From Myxococcota bacterium (lineage in GTDB: Bacteria > Myxococcota_A > UBA796 > CAJQPC01): a stretch of 39,669 nt of DNA. Below the pieces are notes generated by a model. That model did not search any database, was not told the origin of the DNA, and was given only the letters and a program-made list of their open reading frames with translations. The stretch is taken from contig JAKLKD010000030.1 of the NCBI GenBank assembly GCA_023150845.1, positions 1-39,669 of the forward strand, read 5' to 3'. The position numbers were made by a program, and so were the translations under genes. Numbering within the stretch: position 1 is the stretch's first letter; each line of letters begins with the position of its first letter. Below, one piece after another: positions 24,193-31,470 of this stretch.

Positions 24193-25451
24193 CACACGCC
24201 TCCTGCGGCTTGGGGCTCGTCAGGCTCGGCGGCTGGGAGCTGGTGACGCATCCGACCGGCGAAGATCTCCACAGCGATCTTGATGCCCAAGGTGAACACG
24301 ATGAGCCCGGCGGCCCAGATGCCGACCACCACACGCCACTCCAGCTCGTTGGGCATGTACTCGACGAGCTCATGCAGGGTGGAGGGCACAAAGCCGGGGA
24401 TGATCAGGCCCATGCCCTTCTCGATCCAGACGCCGACGAAGGTGAGCGCGCAGGCGATGTCGGCCAGCCAGAGCTGGCTCTTGGCGCGGGCGGAGAGCAA
24501 GATCACCGCGGCGACGCTGTTGAAGGCCAAGGCCGTCCAGATCCAGGGCACCAGCGCGTTGTGTCCGTGCAGGCCCAAGAACAGGTAGCTCGCCGAGGCC
24601 GTGTGGCTGCCGCCGGAATAAAACTCGGTGAACACCTCGGAGCCCACAAAGAACAGGTTGAGCAGCACCGTGACCCGCAAGATGCCGAGCAGGGTGTGCA
24701 GGGGCGCGTCAGGGATCGGCACCTTCGCGACGCGGCGGATCACCTGCAACGCCAGCACAATAAACGCCGGGCCCGAGACGAAGGCCGAGACGATGAAGCG
24801 CGGGGCCAAGATCGCCGTGTTCCAGAACGGGCGACCGCCCAGGCCGCTGAACAGAAACGCTGTGACGGTGTGAATGGACACGGCCCAGGCGATGCTCAAC
24901 ATCACGAACGGCAGGTACCAGCGCTTCTCGGGGCGGCGCCCCAAAAACCGCGTGTACAGCAGATACCCGCAGATGTGCAGGTTGATGAGCAGGTAGCCGC
25001 CGAGCACCACGACGTCCCAGGTCAACATCGAGACCGGCCAATGAAACCGGCCCAGCCCCGGCATGAGGTGCCAGGCGCGGTCGGGGCGCCCGAGGTCTAC
25101 GTTCACGAACAGAAGCGCCATGAGGATCGCCGCCACGGCGAGGAGCTCACCGACGATCACCACGTCGTGCATGGCCTTGTCTTTGTAGATGTAGGCCGGG
25201 ATCACCATCATCACCGCCCCGGCGGCGAGGCCAACGGTGAAGGTGAAGTTGGCGATGTACAGCCCCCACGAGACGTGGTCACTCATGGCCGTGAGGCCCA
25301 TGCCGCCCACGACCTGCTGGGCCCAGGCGTTCACGCCCACGAGCGCCAGCGCCGTGAGCAGGGTCATCCAGGTGTAGAACGGCCAGCCGCCGTCGGTGGC
25401 GACACCCACGGCGTCGCGCAAGAACGCGGGGTAGGATCGAGCGTGGTTCAT
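24192..25451 (-). CDS. NrfD/PsrC-family membrane quinol oxidoreductase subunit
   Basis: 419 residues, about ten membrane helices. Family features include DHVSWGLYIANFTFTVGLAAGAVMM, NVDLGRPDRAWHL and the later GLHGHNALVPWIW. NrfD proteins exchange electrons with quinol and pass them to an adjacent ferredoxin subunit. I chose ATG 25451 (MNHARSYPAF) because it follows the ferredoxin stop by eight bases; the longer frame upstream of it is antisense-like and unconserved. It sits where NapC or NapH is found in other nap operons. Confidence 0.93.
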   Translation of the reverse strand: MNHARSYPAFLRDAVGVATDGGWPFYTWMTLLTALALVGVNAWAQQVVGGMGLTAMSDHVSWGLYIANFTFTVGLAAGAVMMVIPAYIYKDKAMHDVVIVGELLAVAAILMALLFVNVDLGRPDRAWHLMPGLGRFHWPVSMLTWDVVVLGGYLLINLHICGYLLYTRFLGRRPEKRWYLPFVMLSIAWAVSIHTVTAFLFSGLGGRPFWNTAILAPRFIVSAFVSGPAFIVLALQVIRRVAKVPIPDAPLHTLLGILRVTVLLNLFFVGSEVFTEFYSGGSHTASASYLFLGLHGHNALVPWIWTALAFNSVAAVILLSARAKSQLWLADIACALTFVGVWIEKGMGLIIPGFVPSTLHELVEYMPNELEWRVVVGIWAAGLIVFTLGIKIAVEIFAGRMRHQLPAAEPDEPQAAGGV

Positions 25452-25459
25452 GCGCCCTC

Positions 25460-26362
25460 CTATTTGTCGAAGAAGTAGAAGAAGCGCGGGCGTGTGCCGA
25501 GATCCTCTTTGAGCACAAACGTGCGTTTGTTCTCTAAGACCCAACGAATCTCGCTGTTGGGGTCGAGCATGTTCCCGAACACCCGCGCCCCGGTGGGGCA
25601 GGCCTCCAGGCAGGCGGGCAGGCGCCCTTTGCGGGTGCGATGCAGGCAGAACGTACACTTCTCCATCACGCCTTGGGGTCGCACACGGTTGCTGAGGTAG
25701 GCCTGATCGGGGTTGATCTCCTCCGCGGGGATCTCCGGCTTGTGCCAGTTGAAGCGGCGGGCGTGGTACGGGCAGGCCGCCTCACAATACCGGCAGCCGA
25801 TGCACCAGTTGTAGTCCACGACGACGATGCCGTCGGGCTCCTTCCAGGTGGCCTCGATGGGGCACACCGACACGCAGGGCGCGTTGTCACACTGGTGGCA
25901 CTGCACGGGCATGTAGCTCCGCCCCTTCTTGGGGACGGCGTGGTCATAGTCTACGGTGCCCATGGCGAGGTCTACGGAGCCGTTCTTGATCTCCAGCACA
26001 CGGATGTAGGACTGGTTTGTGGCGCGGTCGTGGTTGTTCTCGACATGACAGGCCTCCGCGCACTTGCGGCAGCCGACACAGACGCTGAGGTTCAGCGCAT
26101 AGCCGAACTGCACTTCAGGGATGGGTCGCACGTCGTCGATGGTGACGACGGCGCCGTACTGATCGAGGGTCTCTTGCTCTAAGCGGCGCAGCACCCGGAC
26201 CATGTCGTCGCGGCTGAGCTCTTTGTAGTGCCGCTGGAGCAGCTCATCAATGGACAGATCTTCAGGCCACGCGGCCAGGGGCGCCATCGCCCGGGCGAAG
26301 GCGGCGGCCCCGAGGGTCGCGCCGAGGGCTTTGAGGGTCGTGCGGCGGCTTGCGTCTTCCAT
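25460..26362 (-). CDS. Tat-exported ferredoxin-type subunit with four Fe-S cluster sites (NrfC/PsrB-like)
   Basis: 300 residues. A Tat-like signal RRTTLKALG (R6-R7) is followed by an extra segment, then sixteen cysteines for four clusters: 95/98/101/105, 155/158/163/167, 187/190/193/197 and 236/239/251/255 (CVGCRKCAEAC, CHQCDNAPCVSVC, CIGCRYCEAAC, CTFC...CLEAC). This is the standard four-cluster arrangement of NrfC and PsrB. It would take electrons from NrfD to the cytochrome. The ATG overlaps the tetraheme gene's stop (TGATG). Confidence 0.93.
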   Translation of the reverse strand: MEDASRRTTLKALGATLGAAAFARAMAPLAAWPEDLSIDELLQRHYKELSRDDMVRVLRRLEQETLDQYGAVVTIDDVRPIPEVQFGYALNLSVCVGCRKCAEACHVENNHDRATNQSYIRVLEIKNGSVDLAMGTVDYDHAVPKKGRSYMPVQCHQCDNAPCVSVCPIEATWKEPDGIVVVDYNWCIGCRYCEAACPYHARRFNWHKPEIPAEEINPDQAYLSNRVRPQGVMEKCTFCLHRTRKGRLPACLEACPTGARVFGNMLDPNSEIRWVLENKRTFVLKEDLGTRPRFFYFFDK

Positions 26363-26949
26363 CAGTGGGTCTCCGATGCGGGGAACACGACACGGTCAAC
26401 CGCGCGCGGCGCGGGCTGGACCTGGGGCGGCTTGGGGCTGTGCGGCGCGTGACACTCAACACAGTGGTTACGCACCCGCTCACCTTGGCGTAGGTCCCAG
26501 TAGCCGGTCATGCCGCCGTGGGCGCCCTTCTGATAGTCGCGCGCTTGAGGGCCGTGACACTGGGCGCAGAGCTGCATCGCCTCGGCCATCTCAAGCTTGG
26601 CGCCGTCGGCGAGGTGGAGCAGGCGCCGGTCTGTGGGCTCATGGCAAGCGTCGCAGGCGAGCCCACCATGAAGCAGCTCAATCGTGCCGTGCATCTGCTC
26701 CGGGTTGCCGTTGTCTCCCACGACGATGGCGTCTTCGCCGGGCCCAGCGTGGCAGGTGGCGCAGGACACGCCGATGGGCGCGCCGTGGATGTCTCGCCGG
26801 GGGGTGTCGACCGCGCCGAGGCTCGTGGGCACATGCACCCGCGAGACCTTGGCCGGGGCGTCGGGCACAGGCGGCCCGTACTCCCGCGACGGGTCCACAA
26901 AGCCCTGATCGCAGGCCAGAAACAGCGTCAGCGCGGTGAAGAGGGGCAT
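26362..26949 (-). CDS. Tetraheme cytochrome c lipoprotein, first gene of the nap operon
   Basis: 195 residues. Lipobox FLAC (Cys13), then four CXXCH sites: CATCH 63-67, CDACH 99-103, CAQCH 128-132 and CVECH 163-167, with distal histidines such as His87, His94, His144 and His170 available as second ligands. It is probably anchored in the outer leaflet of the cytoplasmic membrane, or exported to the outer membrane, and links the NrfD module to the NapB-like protein. ATG 26949 has GGAG five bases upstream. It resembles NrfB-like partners only in role, not in obvious sequence. Confidence 0.87.
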   Translation of the reverse strand: MPLFTALTLFLACDQGFVDPSREYGPPVPDAPAKVSRVHVPTSLGAVDTPRRDIHGAPIGVSCATCHAGPGEDAIVVGDNGNPEQMHGTIELLHGGLACDACHEPTDRRLLHLADGAKLEMAEAMQLCAQCHGPQARDYQKGAHGGMTGYWDLRQGERVRNHCVECHAPHSPKPPQVQPAPRAVDRVVFPASETH

Positions 26950-26966
26950 CGGCGCTCCGATCGATC

Positions 26967-26986
26967 AGTGGATATTGATGTCTTCT
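26967..26986. promoter_or_regulatory. Candidate operator upstream of the nap operon
   Basis: The + strand sequence AGTGGATATTGATGTCTTCT matches the deduced AACAGACAT-N2-ATGTCTGTT at 12 of 18 half-site positions, with ATGTCT intact. The core 26970-26983 lies 20 bases before the ATG of the tetraheme lipoprotein gene. It is the weakest symmetric copy but shares GGATA and GATGTCT with the norC site. Confidence 0.4.
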
Positions 26987-27111
26987 TACACGAGCGGCGC
27001 GCTCCCACCACGGCCTCAGCGCCGGGCTATGACCTACCGCAGCGTTCCGGCCCTTGTCCTCGCGCTGGCGAAGAGACCGATTATCAGCGCCAAGATCGTG
27101 AGGGCGAGGCC

Positions 27112-27537
27112 ATGCCGTTGTACCCCCTGGACCGACTCATCCGAGATCTCGCGCGCACGGCGCACCTGGGCGCGATGGCGTGGTGGCTCGGCGCCGAGCT
27201 GAGCGGAGGCGCGGTGGGCTTCGCGCCCGCGGCGGTGCTCATCAGCGGCGGCGCCTTGGCGGGGGTGCAGCTCCACCGCGCGGGCCCCGAGGCCCTCGGC
27301 CACCTGAGCACTTGGGTGGTCGGCGTGAAGCTCGGCCTCGCGTTTGTTGCCGTCATCGCCCCGTCGCTCAGCCTGCCCGCGCTGCTGGTCGCGCTCTTGC
27401 TCGGCGGCCTCATCAGCCACGCGCCGGGGGCGGTTCGTCAGGCCGCTGTGTTTGGCGCGCCGGGGCCTTGCGCGACACGCGACGCCCCTGGTGAGGATGC
27501 GGCGCGGTCATGCTCGGCGCGGGGTGAGGGGGGGTGA
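27112..27537 (+). CDS. Small membrane protein, unknown function
   Basis: 141 residues with about four predicted membrane helices in residues 13-100 (AHLGAMAWWLGAELSGGAVGF, LSTWVVGVKLGLAFVAVIAP and following) and a polar, Cys-containing tail. The ATG (MPLYPLDRLIRDLARTAHLG) has GAGG a few bases upstream. It is divergent from the nap operon. A larger frame reading in from the antisense of the tetraheme gene is not credible. It may be a subunit or assembly factor of a membrane complex; unknown. Confidence 0.55.
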   Translation: MPLYPLDRLIRDLARTAHLGAMAWWLGAELSGGAVGFAPAAVLISGGALAGVQLHRAGPEALGHLSTWVVGVKLGLAFVAVIAPSLSLPALLVALLLGGLISHAPGAVRQAAVFGAPGPCATRDAPGEDAARSCSARGEGG

Positions 27538-27732
27538 GATCCTGGCTCCAGCGCCGCTAGGCGCGGGCTTGTTGGGCTCGACGTGCGCCCCCCAATCTGA
27601 TCCGCTGCTTTGTCCAAACTCAACCAACTGGACGACGCCGACCGCCACACAGACATCGCCCGGGGCCGCGCGCGTCTCAGCGAGGCGCTGGAGGCCGAGG
27701 ACGTGCGTCGAGCGCGGGCGCTGCGAGGCCCC

Positions 27733-29289
27733 TCACCCCCAAACCTCCTCCATCAGCCCAAGCGCCGCCCGCAGCTCATCCATGATCTCCGCCGCCAGCA
27801 CCTCCGGCTCAGGCAGGCTCTCGGCGTCCAAGAGGCTGTCATCCTTGAGCCAGAACAGGTCCAGGCTGCACTTGTCGCGGCTCACCAGCTCGGCGTGGTC
27901 ATACGCCCGCCAGCGCCCCTCGGGGTTGGCCTCGCTCCAGGTGGCCTCGCGCTTCTGCGGCGCGTCGGGCTTGTAGCAGGCGACGAAGTCGTCCAGGCTC
28001 GCCCGCGTCATGGGGTTGGTCTTGAGCGTGAAGCGCTGGTTGGTGCGCAGGTCGTACACCCAGAGCTTCTTGGTCCAGGCGCCGCCGTCGGCCTTGGCCT
28101 TCTTGCGGGTGAAGAACAGCACGTTCGCCTTCACGCCTTGGGCGTAGAAGATGCCCGTGGGCAGGCGCAAGAGGGTGTGAACGTCACACTCGGCGAGCAG
28201 GCGGCGCCGGATGACCTCGCCCGCGCCACCCTCAAAGAGCACGTTGTCGGGCACCACCACCGCCGCGCGACCGTCAATCTTGAGCAGGGACTTCACATGC
28301 TGCACGAAGTTGAGCTGCTTGTTGGTGGTCGTCGCCCAGAAGTCATCACGCTCGTAGGTGATGCTGTCGCGCTCGGTGCCGCCGTGTTCACCCACCACGA
28401 GGATGCTCGACTTGCGGCCAAAGGGCGGGTTGGTGAGCACCAGGTCATACCGCTCGCCGCCCAGCTCTCGCAGGCCGTCGTCGGTGCGCACGGGCAGGCT
28501 GGCGTCGAGGCGCCCGTCGGCCTCCTCGGGGCTCACACCGCCCTTGATCAAGGCCGCCCGCATGGCGTCAAGCTCCTGGGGCGTGGGGCCGACGTTGTGA
28601 AGGAGCAGGTTCATCGCGCACAGTCGGGTGACCGACTGCACGATCTCCACGCCACGCAGGGCCTCCCGACGAAGGTGCTCGCGCTGCTCCTTCTCGATCT
28701 TGGGGTTTCGGGCGGTGATGTGCTGGTGCGCCGAGAGCAAGAACCCGCCCGTGCCGCAGGCCGGGTCGATGATCTTCTCGCCGGGCCGGGGGTTCATCAC
28801 CTCGACGATGGCGTCGATGAGCGGTCGCGGCGTGAAGTATTGCCCCGCGCCGGACTTGGTGTCCTGGGCGTTGCGCTCCAAGAGGCCCTCGTAGGCGTCG
28901 CCTTTGATGTCGGCGTCTACGAGCGTCCACTGCTCACGGTCGATCAGGTCGCTGATGAGCCGCTTGAGCTTGGCCGGGTCTTGGATCTTGTTCTGGGCCT
29001 TCCGAAACACGAGGCCCAAGAGCCCGTGCTGACGGCCCAGGTGCTCCAGCGTCGCCCGAAAGTGCTGCTCCAGGGCCACACCGTCGAGCGCGTTGAGGCT
29101 CGGCCAGTCGTACCCCTCGGGCACCGGAGACGGCTTGTTCCACGGGCGCTGGGTCTGCTCGTGGGCGAGCTTGAGGAACAGGAGCACGCTGAGCTGCTCC
29201 AGGTAGTCGCCATAGGAGAGCCCGTCGTCCCGCAGGATGTTGCAGTACGACCACAGCTTGTTGACGATGCGTGACGCCTCGGCGCTCAT
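27733..29289 (-). CDS. hsdM: Type I restriction-modification methyltransferase subunit HsdM
   Basis: 518 residues. An N-terminal helical HsdM_N domain (SRIVNKLWSYCNILRDDGLSYGDYLEQLSVLLFLKLA) is followed by the N6-adenine methyltransferase core: SAGQYFTPRPLIDA-like segment (147-160), SAM motif DPACGTGGF (175-183) and catalytic NPPF (287-290, LTNPPFGRK). It methylates adenine within the site chosen by HsdS. Start overlaps the hsdS stop by four bases. Last gene of the system, so the order is R, S, M rather than the commoner R, M, S. Confidence 0.96.
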   Translation of the reverse strand: MSAEASRIVNKLWSYCNILRDDGLSYGDYLEQLSVLLFLKLAHEQTQRPWNKPSPVPEGYDWPSLNALDGVALEQHFRATLEHLGRQHGLLGLVFRKAQNKIQDPAKLKRLISDLIDREQWTLVDADIKGDAYEGLLERNAQDTKSGAGQYFTPRPLIDAIVEVMNPRPGEKIIDPACGTGGFLLSAHQHITARNPKIEKEQREHLRREALRGVEIVQSVTRLCAMNLLLHNVGPTPQELDAMRAALIKGGVSPEEADGRLDASLPVRTDDGLRELGGERYDLVLTNPPFGRKSSILVVGEHGGTERDSITYERDDFWATTTNKQLNFVQHVKSLLKIDGRAAVVVPDNVLFEGGAGEVIRRRLLAECDVHTLLRLPTGIFYAQGVKANVLFFTRKKAKADGGAWTKKLWVYDLRTNQRFTLKTNPMTRASLDDFVACYKPDAPQKREATWSEANPEGRWRAYDHAELVSRDKCSLDLFWLKDDSLLDAESLPEPEVLAAEIMDELRAALGLMEEVWG

Positions 29290-30713
29290 TCGGGGGTGAC
29301 CTCAGCAGAAGGGGGAACCAGGCGGCCCTCAAAGGCGCGCTTGAGGATCGACTGCCGCAGCGAGGCGCAGCGGGTCAACGAGCGGCCCACGAGGGCCTCG
29401 ACCTGATCGAGCACAGACAGGCGGCGATCGACCTCGGCGACGATGCGGGCCTGCTCGGCGAGTGGGGGGAGCGAGAATGGAGCGGCCCGTAGCTTTTCTA
29501 GCGTCAGATGCGCGATATTGGTCGTAATTGATGCGCGCCGCATAAAAACACGATTCATCACCCACGCGCGGAAAACGATCTGGGCGAACTCAGGCGTAGG
29601 CCCCCCAATAAGCGGGCGAAAACGATGAAGCGTCTTCTGGAAGCACACATTGGGCCGTTCGCCTCGATAGATGGCGCTCTGACCTACTAGCTCTGGACTC
29701 TGACCTTCACACAGCAGAATATCGCCCGACTCAAGGCGGTACTTCGCGAAGTGTTCATCAGAGAAATCCATTTCTTCAACATCTCTCCAATCGATCCAGT
29801 TGTCCCGGATGTTCGCGACTCGAAGATATGGACGTGGACTGATACCCTTTAGGTACTGAGGCGCCCGCTGGCGGCCTAACAAGATGTCGCCTGCTTGATC
29901 ACAACTCGCCCACACCCACCCCTCCGGCAGCTCCGGCAGCCCCTCCGTCTCGGGGGCGACGGGCTCCTTGTACTTGCCGCGCTCCCCACGCTCCGCCCAG
30001 CGGGCGCGGCGCTCCGCGAGCACACGAGCCAAGAGCGCGGAGCCGGGCTCGTAGCGTCGGCCCTCGGCCCGCGCCAAGGCGGCCTCGGTGGGCACCAGAC
30101 GACCCTCCACCGCCGCCTTGAGCACGCTCGCGCGGGCGTGCTTGAGCTTGGCCTGCACCCGCTTGAGCCCCTGCTCAGCGGCGTCGAGCCGGGAGAAGTG
30201 GGCCTCGATGGCGGCGACGATGTCGCGTTGCTCTTGGATCGGCGGGATCCCTATAGAGACCCCCTTGAGCGCGGCAAACTCAATGCTCGCCACCGTCGTG
30301 CCGTTTTTTGCGCATTCACGGATAATTCGGCTTCCAGAAGAGACAAGAAAGTACGCGACGAAGACAGCGTCTACGCCTTCATCCGGTGTCAGCGCCTTCA
30401 TGTCTTGATTGAGCGTCACCGGAGTCGCACAAACGGCTACAGGAAACGAGTGGGCTAAAATCCCACTTCGCACCACCATGAGTACGGACTCTCGCGGGAC
30501 GATCTTGGTCGCCGAGCCCTCGATCGCAGCCTCAGTGATGTGGTCTTCGGCCTGAACCAGCCGAAAAACCTTCATGTCCTTGGGTGAGACCCACGGAATA
30601 GTGCCGTCCGTCCAGAACGCTGCATTCAGCTTGGAAGGCGTTCCACCGCCTGACCATGTGCCGACATCTCCCAGATGAAGTGAGCGCCAGTGTTGCGGGT
30701 GTTTCGTGCTCAT
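29286..30713 (-). CDS. hsdS: Type I restriction-modification specificity subunit HsdS
   Basis: 475 residues with the duplicated HsdS layout: target recognition domain 1 (HWRSLHLGDVGTWSGGGTPSK to about 150), conserved helix IPPIQEQRDIVAAIEAHFSRLD, linker with ASVLKAAVEGRLV, target recognition domain 2 from LPEGWVWASCDQAGDI, and second helix LPPLAEQARIVAEVDRRLSVLD ending RAFEGRLVPP. The recognition domains (about 29490-29880 and 30230-30650) are clearly lower in GC than their surroundings, as expected for exchangeable recognition domains. Sequence specificity cannot be read from the sequence. Confidence 0.95.
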   Translation of the reverse strand: MSTKHPQHWRSLHLGDVGTWSGGGTPSKLNAAFWTDGTIPWVSPKDMKVFRLVQAEDHITEAAIEGSATKIVPRESVLMVVRSGILAHSFPVAVCATPVTLNQDMKALTPDEGVDAVFVAYFLVSSGSRIIRECAKNGTTVASIEFAALKGVSIGIPPIQEQRDIVAAIEAHFSRLDAAEQGLKRVQAKLKHARASVLKAAVEGRLVPTEAALARAEGRRYEPGSALLARVLAERRARWAERGERGKYKEPVAPETEGLPELPEGWVWASCDQAGDILLGRQRAPQYLKGISPRPYLRVANIRDNWIDWRDVEEMDFSDEHFAKYRLESGDILLCEGQSPELVGQSAIYRGERPNVCFQKTLHRFRPLIGGPTPEFAQIVFRAWVMNRVFMRRASITTNIAHLTLEKLRAAPFSLPPLAEQARIVAEVDRRLSVLDQVEALVGRSLTRCASLRQSILKRAFEGRLVPPSAEVTPE

Positions 30714-30733
30714 GCCGTCGTCCCCTCAGATGC

Positions 30734-31007
30734 GGGAAACGAACCACAGAGGCACAGAGGACACAGAGTTATGAACACAGAGGACTCGGTGGTGGGTGAA
30801 GGCGGCTGCCGCGACTCGGAGGGCTGGAGGGAGGGGGTGGGCACGGAGAGGTTGTGGCGGAATGACGTGGGTTTGGGTGTCCCGCTCAGCCTCGGGGCGG
30901 CGGTGGAGAGGGCGTAGGGGCGCCTCTTTAGCCGGGATCGCCGCACGGCGCCACCAACCCCTCTGTGTCCCTCCTCTGTGTCCTCTGTGCCTCTGTGGTT
31001 CGTTCCC
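30734..31007. repeat. Large inverted repeat with CACAGAG arms
   Basis: Arms of about 34 bases are reverse complements: GGGAAACGAACCACAGAGG... (30734-30768) and the matching ...CTCTGTGGTTCGTTCCC (30974-31007). Inside each arm the 9-base unit (ACAGAGG(C/A)) is iterated. The interior of about 200 bases has no supported gene. Similar CACAGAGG arms are known as intergenic palindromic repeats in many bacteria; this copy separates the GxxExxY gene from hsdS. It fills the 343-base gap between those genes. Confidence 0.8.
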
Positions 31008-31056
31008 CCGAATCCCCACCAACCCTGAACGAGCCCCAGGCCCCGCACCACGCCAC

Positions 31057-31470
31057 TCATAAGCTCACCCGCTTGATCCCGTGCTTGAGCAGCTCCGCGT
31101 TGAAGTTCAGCAGCAACCCCACCCGCACACCCGAGAGCCGCAGGTACGTCAAGATCTGCGCCGTGTGGATCGGCTCCAGGGCCTTCACGGCCTTTAGCTC
31201 GACGATGACGGCGTTCTCGACGAGCAAGTCCACCCGGTAACCGAGCTCTAGCCGCATCCCTTTGTAGACCACCGGCACAGCGACCTGCCGCTCTACGCGA
31301 AGCCCCTTGGACTCCAGCTCCCACACGAGGCAGGCTTCATAGGCGGATTCAAGGAGCCCCGGCCCCAAGGCGCGATGCACCTCCAGGGCCGCGCCGAGGA
31401 TTGTGTCGGTGAGCCGCGCGTGAAGCGCCTCCGGGCTGGACTCCACCACAGGCGATGTCTCTACGCTCAC
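31057..31470 (-). CDS. GxxExxY protein (PD-(D/E)XK nuclease-like)
   Basis: 137 residues. The family signature GLLESAY lies in LEVHRALGPGLLESAYEACL, and a nuclease-like core follows: GYRVDLLVENAVIVELKAV, with D and ExK of the PD-(D/E)XK pattern. The C-terminus is LNFNAELLKHGIKRV, the usual family ending. The cellular role is not established. The start overlaps the hsdR stop by four bases, and an inverted repeat lies just downstream, so it may have arrived together with the repeat. Confidence 0.9.
   Translation of the reverse strand: MSVETSPVVESSPEALHARLTDTILGAALEVHRALGPGLLESAYEACLVWELESKGLRVERQVAVPVVYKGMRLELGYRVDLLVENAVIVELKAVKALEPIHTAQILTYLRLSGVRVGLLLNFNAELLKHGIKRVSL

Noticed and set aside
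27610-29274. Long + strand frame over hsdM
   Set aside because: It is the antisense shadow of a full-length methyltransferase with all motifs.
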